A stretch of 64,000 bases of DNA from an uncultured Tateyamaria sp. GTDB lineage: Bacteria; Pseudomonadota; Alphaproteobacteria; Rhodobacterales; Rhodobacteraceae. The stretch covers positions 1-64,000 of the forward strand of contig NZ_CANNDS010000005.1 of NCBI RefSeq assembly GCF_947503415.1. The letters are read 5' to 3'. The position numbers and the translations under genes were made by a program. Under the pieces are notes generated by a model. The model did no database searches, was not told where the DNA came from, and saw nothing but the letters and a program-made list of their open reading frames with translations. Of the stretch, positions 26,389-35,112 are shown in pieces (position 1 is the first letter of the stretch; each line of letters starts with the position of its first letter).

Positions 26389-27033
26389 TCAAAGCGCATT
26401 TCCGGTGCCCTGCAACACGCCATGTTCCAGCGCATAGCGTGTCAGGCCCGCCGTCGACGATATGCCCAGCTTGCGCTTGATGTTCTTGCGGTGTGTCTCG
26501 ACCGTGCGGACAGAGATATCAAGCGCAATGGCGACCTCCTTGTTGGACAGACCCTGCGCCAATTGCAGCAGAATGGTCTGTTCACGCCCGGTCAGCGCAC
26601 CGGCGGCATCTCCGCGCTTTGGCGCAATGGCCCCTTCGGCACCCGTGCACAGATACCGCTCACCCTTCATCACGGTGTAGATAGCTGCGGCAATCTCATC
26701 GGTGGGCACGTCCTTCAACACATATCCCATGGCACCATGGCTCAGCGCGGAGGAGATATATTCAGGACTGTCATGCATCGACAGGATCAGCACACGGGTG
26801 CCGGGGCGCTTTTCCAGCACAAGCTCCGTGGCTGTCAGCCCACCCATCTCGGGCATGTTCAGATCCATCAGGATCACATCGGGATCAAGGGTGCCCAGCT
26901 GGTCGATCACCTCGCGCCCGTTGGTCAGCGTGCCGACAACGGAAATGCCGTCATGGTCCTCCAGCACCGATTGAATGCCCTGGGCAACCATGGGGTGATC
27001 ATCAACGATAAGAACGCGGATCGTGTCGGTCAT
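26389..27033 (-). CDS. NarL/LuxR-type response regulator
   Basis: The 214-aa protein has a receiver domain with Asp11-Asp12, phospho-acceptor Asp57 (DVILMDLNMPEMGG) and Lys in GYVLKDV (about 105-111). A C-terminal LuxR-type helix-turn-helix follows (about 147-205; LTGREQTILLQLAQGLSNKE, VRTVETHRKNIKRKL). Its ATG overlaps the stop of the sensor kinase (ATGA, 27030-27033), so the pair is co-translated. The most likely target is the divergent TRAP transporter; the R. capsulatus DctS-DctR/dctPQM set is a precedent (established). Regulation of takP here is inferred. Confidence 0.92.
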   Translation of the reverse strand: MTDTIRVLIVDDHPMVAQGIQSVLEDHDGISVVGTLTNGREVIDQLGTLDPDVILMDLNMPEMGGLTATELVLEKRPGTRVLILSMHDSPEYISSALSHGAMGYVLKDVPTDEIAAAIYTVMKGERYLCTGAEGAIAPKRGDAAGALTGREQTILLQLAQGLSNKEVAIALDISVRTVETHRKNIKRKLGISSTAGLTRYALEHGVLQGTGNAL

Positions 27034-28496
27034 GCGCGCGCGCGCTCCTTGTTGGTCCTGGTCGTCTCGGGAGGCAGCAGATGTGTCAGCGGAACGGTGG
27101 CCTCGATCACGGTGCCGCCCTGATGGCCCGCGCCGGACAGAATGCGCAAGGTGCCGTCAAGCTGTTCGACCCGCTCCTGCATGTTGCGCAACCCAATGCC
27201 CGCCGACCGTCGGCTCTGCGTTTGGTCCAGCCCCACACCATCATCCGAGATGCGCAATGTGGCACCCCGCTTGTGGCCGCGCAGATCGACAGTCACGCGA
27301 CCTGCAGCTGCATGGCGCTCAATATTGGTCAATGCCTCTTGGGCGATCCGGTACAGCGCGATCTTGGCGTCCTGATCCAGCCGGTTGCGGAACACCACCG
27401 TCTGGAAATCCGTCGCCACACCGGTGCGGTCGGCGAAATCCTCGACCAGCGCCTTGAGGGCAGGGCCCAGCCCCAGATCGTCCAGCGCGCCGGGGCGCAG
27501 ATCGCGGCTGATGCGGCGCACCTCTGATATGGCGGTGCCCAGATGTTCGATGCCTTGGGTCAGCGGCGCCTTGGGATCGCCGTTGCCCTTGTCCAGACGC
27601 CGCCGCGCACTGTCGAGCGCATAGCGGACCCCCACTAGGATCTGGCTGATCCCGTCATGCAATTCCCGCGCCACGCGCCCGCGTTCTTCTTCTTGGGCGT
27701 CGAACACGCGTTGCGTCAGCTTTTTCAGCTTGGCATCGGCCAACCTGCGCTCGCGGATGTTCAGGGCCATGCCCGACCCAAAGACCAAAAGCAGAGCCGT
27801 CAGCGTGATGGCAGAGATATAATAGAAGGTGCGTTGCACCCGTGTTTCGACATCGGCGCGGGCGGCGGCCACGGATGTCAGAACGTCATCGATGAACACA
27901 CCCGTGCCCACCGCCCAGCGCCATGACGGGAATGACGTGACATAGGTGATCATCTCCGCTTCCTGTCCACTTGATGGCTTGGGCCACAGATGGGTCAGAT
28001 AGCCGTCGCCCTGCCGCGCAATCTCGATCAGGTCGGCCACAACGGGGGTGCCACGGCTGTCGGTCAGGTCCAGATGGTTGCGATTGATCATGCCGGTCTG
28101 ACGTGGGCTGACCAGATTGGTGCCGTCGTAATCATAGACAAAGAAGAACCCTTCATCGCCGTAGATCATGGCGGACAGAATCTGTGCCACCTGATCCTTG
28201 GCCACCTGATCATCGGGCGCGGCAGAGCCGTATATAAAGTAGAATCCGTTGCGCGCTTGGGTGACATAGTTGCGAAGCTCGCGCTTCTTGGCCTCGATCA
28301 GCTGGGTCTCAAGCGCCTGTATCTCGCGTTCGGCCAGTGCACGGGACTGTACGGCGACAAGCACGGCAATCGCAGCCACCGCAAGGATCAGCGGGACAGC
28401 CGCAACCAGCGACAGCTTTTGCGCATAGGACAGGCGCGGGAATGGGAAACGTGTACGCACGGGCCGATTCGATACGCTGAAAGTGTTGCGAATCAA
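27030..28496 (-). CDS. Cache-domain sensor histidine kinase (NarX/DegS-type)
   Basis: This 488-aa membrane kinase has TM1 (about 27-50), a periplasmic single-Cache domain (about 55-205; GDEGFFFVYDYDGTNLVSPR, FPSWRWAVGTGVFID), TM2 (about 225-245), a HisKA_3 dimerisation helix with His280 (ARELHDGISQILVGV) and a HATPase_c domain (DDGVGLD, GIGLRNMQERVEQLDGTL). Single-Cache domains of this type often bind small carboxylates. The layout and place beside TRAP genes suggest it senses the transported substrate (inference). It is translationally coupled to the response regulator. Confidence 0.92.
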   Translation of the reverse strand: MIRNTFSVSNRPVRTRFPFPRLSYAQKLSLVAAVPLILAVAAIAVLVAVQSRALAEREIQALETQLIEAKKRELRNYVTQARNGFYFIYGSAAPDDQVAKDQVAQILSAMIYGDEGFFFVYDYDGTNLVSPRQTGMINRNHLDLTDSRGTPVVADLIEIARQGDGYLTHLWPKPSSGQEAEMITYVTSFPSWRWAVGTGVFIDDVLTSVAAARADVETRVQRTFYYISAITLTALLLVFGSGMALNIRERRLADAKLKKLTQRVFDAQEEERGRVARELHDGISQILVGVRYALDSARRRLDKGNGDPKAPLTQGIEHLGTAISEVRRISRDLRPGALDDLGLGPALKALVEDFADRTGVATDFQTVVFRNRLDQDAKIALYRIAQEALTNIERHAAAGRVTVDLRGHKRGATLRISDDGVGLDQTQSRRSAGIGLRNMQERVEQLDGTLRILSGAGHQGGTVIEATVPLTHLLPPETTRTNKERARA

Positions 28497-28562
28497 AGGG
28501 GCAGCGCCGTCTTGATCGCGCTAACAGGCTGACCAAGCCATGACAGCGTCGCGAAATTGGTG

Positions 28563-28619
28563 AAAATACCTGACCAAAATGCGGCAATTGCCAGCTTTCT
28601 ACGCAGTACTAGGTATTTT
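28563..28619. promoter_or_regulatory. Inverted repeat before the TRAP operon
   Basis: AAAATACCT (28563-28571) and AGGTATTTT (28611-28619) form a perfect 9-bp inverted repeat with a 39-bp gap, between the kinase and the TRAP solute-binding gene. It could be a binding site pair for the adjacent response regulator. No binding data support this. Confidence 0.35.
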
Positions 28620-28711
28620 AATCGTGGCCTTCATCGCTAGTGTGGCCGCACTCGAAACGATCCGCCTGCCCTGGGAGGGGACGGGCATCTATAATTGGGA
28701 GGAGTATCTCT

Positions 28712-29797
28712 ATGGATCGTCGTTCTTTTCTGAAGACATCTGCACTGGGCGGTTCCGCGGTTGCGGCAACCACATTGGCCGTACCGGCCTACGCACAGGG
28801 CAAGCGCACCCTGACAATGGTCACCTCGTGGCCCCGCGGCTTCGCCGTTCTGGATGATGCGGCCAGCTATCTTGAGCAATTCGTGGGTGAAATGTCGGAC
28901 GGTCAGCTGACCATCGACAAGAAAGCCCCCGGTGAGCTTGTGGGCGCGTTCGAAGTGTTTGACGCCGTGTCGTCGGGCCAGGCGGACATGTATCACTCGG
29001 CTGACTACTACTTCATCGGTCAGCACCCGGCCTATGCCTACTACACAGCCGTGCCCTTCGGCGGCACAGCGCAGGAAGTCACCAACTGGTACGAGCACGG
29101 CGGCGGCCAGGAGCTGCACGACGAGCTGGGCGAAATCTTCAACCTCAAAGGTCTGCTGGCGGGTAACTCCGGTTCGCAGTCTGGTGGTTGGTTCCGCAAC
29201 GAGATTAACTCGGCCGCTGACTTCAACGGCCTGAAGTTCCGTATGCCCGGTCTGGGCGGCAAGGTGCTGGGCAAACTGGGCGCTTCCGTTCAGAACATCC
29301 CCGGTGGTGAACTCTATCAGGCGCTTTCCTCCGGTGCCCTCGACGGTCTGGAGTGGGTTGGCCCGATGGCTGACGAACGCGCGGGCTTCCAGGAAGTGGC
29401 GAAAGTCTACTACACCGCCGGTTTCCACGAGCCGGGCTCGGCTCTGGCCGCCAACGTCAACCTCGACGTATGGAACGACCTGACACCGCAGCACCAGTCG
29501 ATCCTGCAAAACGCGAGCCGTGCCGTGACGCACTACCAGCTGGCCGAAACACTGGCCAACAACGGTGCCGCACTGGCCCGCCTGCAACAGCAGGGCGTCA
29601 AGACACTGCAATTCTCGGACGACGTCTGGGATGCCTTCGGTGCCGCCTCTGCCGAGGTCATGGACGAAAACATGGGCGACGAGCTGTTTGCAAAAACACG
29701 CGCCTCGTTCGAAGAAAGCCTCGCCACATCGGCCAGCTGGATCAACAAATCCGACGGCTACTACGTGCAACAGCGCGTGCGCGTGCTGGGCGGCTAA
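28712..29797 (+). CDS. TRAP transporter solute-binding protein (TakP-like)
   Basis: This 361-aa periplasmic binding protein of the DctP family has a Tat-type signal (DRRSFLKTSALGG, cut after VPAYA), so it is probably exported folded. Fold features resemble R. sphaeroides TakP, which binds 2-oxo acids: GELVGAFEVFDAVSSGQADM, GGWFRNEIN, RMPGLGGKVL, NIPGGELYQALSSGALDGLEWVGP. A carboxylate or keto-acid substrate is likely (inference). GGGAGGAG lies upstream of the ATG. It is the first gene of the TRAP operon; a 12-bp hairpin after it probably protects this message and gives more binding protein than membrane subunits. Confidence 0.9.
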   Translation: MDRRSFLKTSALGGSAVAATTLAVPAYAQGKRTLTMVTSWPRGFAVLDDAASYLEQFVGEMSDGQLTIDKKAPGELVGAFEVFDAVSSGQADMYHSADYYFIGQHPAYAYYTAVPFGGTAQEVTNWYEHGGGQELHDELGEIFNLKGLLAGNSGSQSGGWFRNEINSAADFNGLKFRMPGLGGKVLGKLGASVQNIPGGELYQALSSGALDGLEWVGPMADERAGFQEVAKVYYTAGFHEPGSALAANVNLDVWNDLTPQHQSILQNASRAVTHYQLAETLANNGAALARLQQQGVKTLQFSDDVWDAFGAASAEVMDENMGDELFAKTRASFEESLATSASWINKSDGYYVQQRVRVLGG

Positions 29798-29817
29798 GCC
29801 GACACCTGAAACGACAC

Positions 29818-29846
29818 CCAAGGGCCCCGATCACCGGGGCCCTTGG
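29818..29846 (+). other. Intercistronic hairpin after the TRAP binding protein
   Basis: CCAAGGGCCCCG and CGGGGCCCTTGG form a perfect 12-bp stem around a five-base loop. No T-run follows, so it is more likely an mRNA-stabilising element than a full terminator. Such hairpins often follow binding-protein genes in transporter operons. Confidence 0.65.
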
Positions 29847-29908
29847 ACCACGTGAGGAACTGAGGCGATCACGGACCAGCAAACGGTCAGGTCGCAGGGG
29901 GCACATCC

Positions 29909-30865
29909 ATGGAAAACGAAAACGGCGTCGAAGCCGGTGGCACCTTTGCAGCGCTGATAGATGGCGTTCTGTGGTTCTTTCAGAGCCTTGCGCTGGCCTT
30001 TTACAACATCGCCTACGCGATCACGCACCCCGCGTCCTGGCTGGACTGGGTGACATGGGCCGGAACGCCCGAGGACAAACTGTCGCTCATGAAATTTGTA
30101 TATTACGGCGGGTCGACGCAGTTTTTCTTTGCTGTCCTCGCCGTGATCCTTGTCGTCACCGCCGTGGGCTTGTGGAAACGCGAGTTCATGTGGGGCTGCG
30201 TGCGGGTGATGGAAGGCATCGCCAACACGGTTGGCCGCTTCGCAGCATGGGCAGGTCTCCTGATGGTGCTGCAACAGATTGTCATCGTGTTCATGCAACG
30301 GATCTTTACCCGGCCCGACATCTCCATCGGCTTCGGCATCCCGCTGCAATTCGACATCTCGTGGTTCGCGGAAGAGCTCAAGCTCTACAACGCCCTCGTG
30401 GTCTGCCTGTGCGTGACCTACACGTTTGTGCAGGGCGGGCATGTGCGGGTCGACCTGATCTATTCGGCGGTCAAATTCCGCACCAAGCGGGTGATCGACA
30501 TGTTCGGCTCGCTTCTGTTCATGGTGCCCTCGGCCACGCTGATCTGGATGTACGGCTGGTACTTCCTGTGGCGGCACCTCGTGACACCAAAACCGGCAGC
30601 CAGCTGGGACATCGAGCGGGCCGAACGGTCGGCGCGCGCGGTGCGCTGGAATGTCGAAACCATCGGGTTCAGCCCCAATGGCTTCAACGGCTACTTCCTG
30701 TTCAAAATCCTGCTGGTGGCCTTTGCCGGGCTCGTGTTCCTGCACGCCATCGCGTTCTTCTACCGCTCGTATCTCGAATGGAAAGAGGGCGAGGAAAGCG
30801 AAGGCAAATACCTTGACCGCGACACGCTGGGCGAGGGCGAAGAAGCCTACGAGGGGACGCACTGA
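29909..30865 (+). CDS. TRAP transporter small permease (DctQ), enlarged
   Basis: This 318-aa protein has the DctQ core of four membrane helices (near 120-140, 160-185, 195-225 and 250-275) plus an N-terminal pair of hydrophobic segments and a C-terminal charged tail (EWKEGEESEGKYLDRD). Usual DctQ proteins are 160-230 aa. The core motif YTFVQGGHVRVDLIY (about 170-185) is the clearest family mark. The enlarged N-terminus goes with an enlarged DctM partner, so this is a distinct large-permease subtype. AGGGGGC lies upstream of the ATG. Its stop interlocks with a 19-codon frame. Confidence 0.87.
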   Translation: MENENGVEAGGTFAALIDGVLWFFQSLALAFYNIAYAITHPASWLDWVTWAGTPEDKLSLMKFVYYGGSTQFFFAVLAVILVVTAVGLWKREFMWGCVRVMEGIANTVGRFAAWAGLLMVLQQIVIVFMQRIFTRPDISIGFGIPLQFDISWFAEELKLYNALVVCLCVTYTFVQGGHVRVDLIYSAVKFRTKRVIDMFGSLLFMVPSATLIWMYGWYFLWRHLVTPKPAASWDIERAERSARAVRWNVETIGFSPNGFNGYFLFKILLVAFAGLVFLHAIAFFYRSYLEWKEGEESEGKYLDRDTLGEGEEAYEGTH

Positions 30866-30924
30866 TGACCACGCGCACCCACACCATGAATACGCGTGCC
30901 CGCCACGCAGCAGAACTGAAGTAA
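30865..30924 (+). CDS. Possible 19-aa micro-protein between dctQ and dctM
   Basis: The frame MTTRTHTMNTRARHAAELK starts in a TGATG overlap with the dctQ stop and ends 10 bases before the dctM ATG. It is basic and short, with no known family. It may only carry ribosomes from dctQ to dctM (translational coupling). Real expression is uncertain. Confidence 0.35.
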   Translation: MTTRTHTMNTRARHAAELK

Positions 30925-30934
30925 GGGCAGAACA

Positions 30935-33289
30935 ATGTTGTTTGGACTTGATGGCGTCGAAGTTGGCCTGATCATCGTCTTTGTCTGCCTCTTCGGCGGC
31001 ATCCTCTCCGGCTTTCCGGTGGCGTTCGCCATCGCGGGGGCAGGGGTCATCTCCTTCGGGATCATCGCGTCGCTCGACAGTGCGGGGCTGCTGATCCACC
31101 AGGCCATCGACGAAAGCGCGCAGGCGTATCGCGATCTGGTCAATTCGGGGGTCAAACCCGACACGATCAGCGTCTTCCGGTACCCCGACTTGCCGCGCAT
31201 TGGCGAGCCGGTCTTCCCACAGGGGTGGGAAGTGGCGCTGGACAGGAACGTGTCCTTTGTCGTGAACCGCATGAACGAACGGGTTCTGGCCGGTCAATCG
31301 ATTGAGACACTGCTGGCGGTTCTGATGTTCGTCCTGATGGGCATCACGCTGGAACGGTCCAAGATCGCCAACGACCTTCTGACCACCATGGCGCGCGTTT
31401 TTGGCCCGCTGCCCGGCGGTCTGGCGGTGTCGATTGTGGTTGTGGGCGCGTTCCTCGCGGCCTCCACGGGCATCGTGGGCGCAACAGTCGTGACAATGGG
31501 CCTGCTGGCCCTACCCACCATGCTGCGCAACAATTACTCGCCCGAGATCGCCACAGGCGTGATTGCGGCCTCCGGCACGCTGGGGCAGATCATTCCGCCC
31601 TCCATCGTGATCGTTCTGCTGGGCACGCTCGCGGGCGACCTCTATTCCGCCGCACAGGAAGCGCGGGCGCAGACCGCCGGTTGCACAGACGCGCTGACAT
31701 ATCTGGGCGAGCCTGCGGTTCTGTCCGTGGGCACGCTCTTTCAGGCCGCCTTGCTGCCGGGGATCATGCTGGCGCTGCTCTATGCGCTCTACGCCTTCGG
31801 CTACGCGCTCCTGAACCCGGAAAAAGCGCCTGCCGTGGAAATGGGGGCAACCAATGCCGAACCCATTACGCGCGGCGAAGCGTTCACATGGTTCCTCGGC
31901 GCGCCCGTCCTGATCGTTGTGGGGACCATCCTTCTGGGCAACCTCAATATCGTGGGCAGCCAATCGACGACCGTATCGTCCTTCTCGGATGTCGGTGCAT
32001 CGGCCAGCCTGCGCACGAATGTGGGCCCCGATTGTCAGGCCTCCATGATCGAACTGCACGGGCAAGAGGCATGGGATACCGCCGTTGCCCAACAGGTCGA
32101 GATCGAAGCCGCCGGTGTGTCCACACAAAGCGAAGCGCTGAGCGAAGAACAGATCGCCACCAATATCCAGGCCAAGGTGGATGGTGCAGCACCGATCGGG
32201 ACTGGCACAGCCATCCTGCTGATCCTGCTGGGGCTGATCCTGACAACAGCAAGGGGCATCGCGCCCAGCCGCGAAAGCCAGCCGCTCATCATTGGGGGCA
32301 TCGGTGTCGTGCTGGCGCTCTTGGCCGACATCGTGCTGATCGGGCCGCTCAACAGCGCAGGCTACTACGTGTTCGTGATGCTCATCCCCTTCGCGCTGAT
32401 CCTCTACGGCGTGATCGAGGGCGTGAAGCGCTGTGCGAAGAACGAACTGGTTCGGGTGGTGTTCCCGCCGCTGATTCTGATCGTGGCGGTGCTTGGATCG
32501 ATCCTTGGCGGCATCACCAACCCCACACCCGCCGCAGCACTCGGGGCAGGGGGCGCGATCATGCTGGCCGCCTACCGCAAGCTGACGGACCTTGACCGCA
32601 GCCCAAAGGTGATCATCTGGTCCACGCTGGCGATCATCGTCTGCATCCTTGTGGGTGTGAACTTTGATCTGCGCATCAACCAAAGCGGCGTGTCCGCGCA
32701 AAGCTGGTTTGCTTTCTTCGTGGCCTACGGCGCCTACCTCTACGCCCTGTTCGGTCTGCTGTTCTCGTGCTGGATCCTCTACACCTCCGGCGTACTCAGC
32801 CCCGTTGTGCGGGAAACGGCCAAGGTCACATCGATGGTCTTCACCATCCTGATCGGCTCGCAGCTTTTGAACCTCGTGGTCATCTCCTTCGGGGGCGAGC
32901 ACTATATCCAGCAGTTCCTCAAGTCCTTCGACAACGAATTCACGGTCTTCCTGATCGTGATGCTAGTGCTGTTCGTGCTAGGCTTCGTGCTCGATTTCCT
33001 CGAAATTATCTACATCGTGATCCCGATCGTGGGGCCCGTGATCTACGGCGGCACGTTCGATCCCAAATGGGTGACGATCATGATCGCGGTGAACCTGCAG
33101 ACCTCGTTCCTGACACCGCCCTTTGGCTTCGCGCTCTTCTATTTACGGGGGGTCGCACCGAAGGAGGTCACAACCGGGCACATCTATCGCGGCATCATCC
33201 CGTTTGTGCTGATCCAGGTGGCGGGGCTCGCACTCTTGTGGACCTTCCCGGGCATCGTGACGATCATCCCGGATCTGATCCCGAACTGA
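30935..33289 (+). CDS. TRAP transporter large permease (DctM), greatly enlarged
   Basis: DctM forms the transport channel of TRAP systems. At 784 aa this one is far longer than the usual 420-440 aa. The N-terminal half has standard DctM marks (FPVAFAIAGAGVISFG, STGIVGATVVTMGLLALP, SGTLGQIIPPSIVIVLLG). A soluble-looking insert (about 52-110) and a long central block (about 320-620) with a hydrophilic loop and extra membrane helices interrupt the fold. The C-terminal DctM half resumes near 620 (VLSPVVRETAKVTSMVFTIL, NLQTSFLTPPFGFALFYLRG). AAGGGC precedes the ATG. It is the last gene of the operon, ended by the hairpin terminator at 33311. Confidence 0.88.
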   Translation: MLFGLDGVEVGLIIVFVCLFGGILSGFPVAFAIAGAGVISFGIIASLDSAGLLIHQAIDESAQAYRDLVNSGVKPDTISVFRYPDLPRIGEPVFPQGWEVALDRNVSFVVNRMNERVLAGQSIETLLAVLMFVLMGITLERSKIANDLLTTMARVFGPLPGGLAVSIVVVGAFLAASTGIVGATVVTMGLLALPTMLRNNYSPEIATGVIAASGTLGQIIPPSIVIVLLGTLAGDLYSAAQEARAQTAGCTDALTYLGEPAVLSVGTLFQAALLPGIMLALLYALYAFGYALLNPEKAPAVEMGATNAEPITRGEAFTWFLGAPVLIVVGTILLGNLNIVGSQSTTVSSFSDVGASASLRTNVGPDCQASMIELHGQEAWDTAVAQQVEIEAAGVSTQSEALSEEQIATNIQAKVDGAAPIGTGTAILLILLGLILTTARGIAPSRESQPLIIGGIGVVLALLADIVLIGPLNSAGYYVFVMLIPFALILYGVIEGVKRCAKNELVRVVFPPLILIVAVLGSILGGITNPTPAAALGAGGAIMLAAYRKLTDLDRSPKVIIWSTLAIIVCILVGVNFDLRINQSGVSAQSWFAFFVAYGAYLYALFGLLFSCWILYTSGVLSPVVRETAKVTSMVFTILIGSQLLNLVVISFGGEHYIQQFLKSFDNEFTVFLIVMLVLFVLGFVLDFLEIIYIVIPIVGPVIYGGTFDPKWVTIMIAVNLQTSFLTPPFGFALFYLRGVAPKEVTTGHIYRGIIPFVLIQVAGLALLWTFPGIVTIIPDLIPN

Positions 33290-33310
33290 TCCGGTCCGGG
33301 TGCAAAGACA

Positions 33311-33337
33311 AAGGCGGCACTCCGGTGCCGCCTTTTT
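33311..33337 (+). terminator. Rho-independent terminator of the TRAP operon
   Basis: AAGGCGGCAC and GTGCCGCCTT form a 10-bp perfect stem around TCCG, followed by a T-run to 33337. It lies 21 bases after the dctM stop. Confidence 0.88.
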
Positions 33338-33568
33338 GGGTTCTGGGTCCCGCTGACGGCTCCTTTGGCCAAGAGCGCTGTGATTGGTCGGAGTTCCAAA
33401 GTGAAGGATGCTGCGCGCCTTGCAAATGTCTGTTCGGCGGCAATCGTGTAGTTGAGCTGACCTATGCACGAGGCAGGAAAGTTCGCGAATGTCGGTTTTG
33501 CGTACGACCTAAGTTACGATGACTTGGATTGGGTCCAATGGTATCATTCGGCTGAGGAGACACTCGAT

Positions 33569-34123
33569 ATGCGACGACTGACACGAATACTTGCTGCGGT
33601 ATTTCTGGCAGGTGCAGCCCACGCGGAACCGCCTGCCACTGTCGAAGACGAGCTTGGTATTCTCAACCCCCAAGACACTGGCCGCGAAATGTTGGCACGC
33701 AAGATTGAGATGGGAGTCATAGATTCCGTTACCTGCTCTTTGGGGATTAACGCCACTAAGTATGACGATCCCGAACTTTCGAAAAAGCTGGCCAGACGAT
33801 GTGCTGATGCCGGTTATACCAAGGCAATGACTTGGATGAGCCAGCTCGAAAACAATGGCTTGGGCGGTGAGTACAACCCCGACGCGTCTGCCGAATGGGA
33901 CCGGCGCGCTGCCGAAGCGGGCGACCCGGCGGGGCGTTTCAACCACGGCATGAACTTGATGCGCGGCCATGGTATCGCCAAGAATGAAGCCCTGGGACGC
34001 CGTTTTGTCGATCAGGCAGCAGAAGAAGGTCTGGAAATTGCAAAACGCCTTCAAGGGGCTGATTACGATCTGGAAGAAGTTACGCCTGACGCCGACAACT
34101 GGAAGTACGCACCGCTCTTTTAG
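33569..34123 (+). CDS. Secreted Sel1-like repeat protein
   Basis: This 184-aa protein has a signal peptide (about 1-19, MRRLTRILAAVFLAGAAHA) and at least two Sel1-like (TPR-type) repeats: SKKLARRCADAGYTKAMTWM, WDRRAAEAGDPAGRFNHGMN and GRRFVDQAAEEGLEIAKRL. Such proteins mediate protein contacts in the periplasm. GAGGAG lies nine bases before the ATG at 33569; the open frame begins 35 codons earlier but lacks a signal sequence there. It lies in an AT-richer patch between the TRAP operon and trkA, so it may be acquired. Confidence 0.78.
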   Translation: MRRLTRILAAVFLAGAAHAEPPATVEDELGILNPQDTGREMLARKIEMGVIDSVTCSLGINATKYDDPELSKKLARRCADAGYTKAMTWMSQLENNGLGGEYNPDASAEWDRRAAEAGDPAGRFNHGMNLMRGHGIAKNEALGRRFVDQAAEEGLEIAKRLQGADYDLEEVTPDADNWKYAPLF

Positions 34124-34379
34124 ATCGTCAGAGATGCGCGTGAACCGCCAACGGCAATGCGCGGTCGGCTGGCCCCGTGCGTCCAAGATGGCGATGCTGG
34201 CAGGTACACTTCCAAGGGGGCGATCTCGGCCCAATACTTGGCAACAGTGCACATTCCTGCGTCTCAATCTCTGAAGCGGCCCTTGGCGCGGCTCATGCGA
34301 TGGCGGCTTTTTCCCACAGAGCAGCCGATGGTTGATGGTGCAGCTAAGGTCCAGAGAGCCCTTACGTACCGAATAGCCA
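34124..34379. other. Non-coding gap between convergent genes
   Basis: This 256-bp stretch lies between the convergent Sel1-like gene and the 162-aa gene. I see no hairpin with a T-run, no RNA gene and no convincing coding frame in it. Its composition is mixed, unlike the denser flanks. Confidence 0.5.
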
Positions 34380-34868
34380 CTACTCGATTTGGTCAGCGCA
34401 CGCTTCCGCCAACCATACGTTGGTCGAAACTCCAACTTCGCCGTCAATACTGCTGAGCTGAACTAATATCTCGGTCCCATCATCCACTTCAAAACGCGCA
34501 TCGACATTCGAAATGCGCCTGACACCAGACCGAAAAGTTATGACGTTTGTATCAGGGAGGCCTTTATCGCGTTGGACTTGCTGAACCAGTTTCGTAAATT
34601 CATCTATGCCGCCATCAAATTGCCGCCTGACCGCTAAGACCCGATTTTTACAAATGTAAAGATCGGCATCGACCCCGTCGATCACCCAAATCCTTTGCAA
34701 TTCTTCCGGCAGTGGGCGAAGAGTCCACCCGTTCGAATACGCATGGATGCGCGCCTGTTCCAGAGTACCACCAATTTCAAAGCCCAAATGCAAATCTTCT
34801 GCGCTCAACATCGCGGGGGACACGAACGATAAACTGAGTGCCGAGAGAGCTGCTGGTCCAATCCGCAT
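34380..34868 (-). CDS. Secreted protein of unknown function
   Basis: This 162-aa protein has a likely signal peptide (about 1-23, MRIGPAALSALSLSFVSPAM) followed by a small alpha/beta domain with two widely separated cysteines and many acidic residues (VEVDDGTEI, SSIDGEVG). I know no family for it. Codon use and GC are lower than in the neighbours. A weak AGAAG stands upstream of the ATG. It is convergent with the Sel1-like gene and divergent from trkA, and may be part of the same acquired patch. Confidence 0.62.
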   Translation of the reverse strand: MRIGPAALSALSLSFVSPAMLSAEDLHLGFEIGGTLEQARIHAYSNGWTLRPLPEELQRIWVIDGVDADLYICKNRVLAVRRQFDGGIDEFTKLVQQVQRDKGLPDTNVITFRSGVRRISNVDARFEVDDGTEILVQLSSIDGEVGVSTNVWLAEACADQIE

Positions 34869-35112
34869 GGAGTGAATTTCTTCTGAAGCCGAAAGTCAGC
34901 AACTTCTTAAGCCGAGAACCAAACGGCGGCAATGTCCGCAAAGCGGGGGAGTGCCTGCGGCCATCAGGCCTATCCGCCTGACAACGGGGCACGCGCATCT
35001 CACCCATGCTCAACCGCCCTGACGCCGCGCCAAGCGTTGACCGCATCTCCCCTGTCTGTCATGCAAAGAGGCTGAATGCGCCGCCCTTTGGCGCGTCATC
35101 ACGGGGACATGG
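34869..35112. other. Non-coding gap upstream of trkA
   Basis: This 244-bp divergent region must hold the promoters of the 162-aa gene and trkA. I see no strong -35/-10 pair, hairpin terminator or RNA gene. In related Rhodobacter species the ntr regulators usually sit before trkA (established); no ntrX is present here. Confidence 0.45.
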
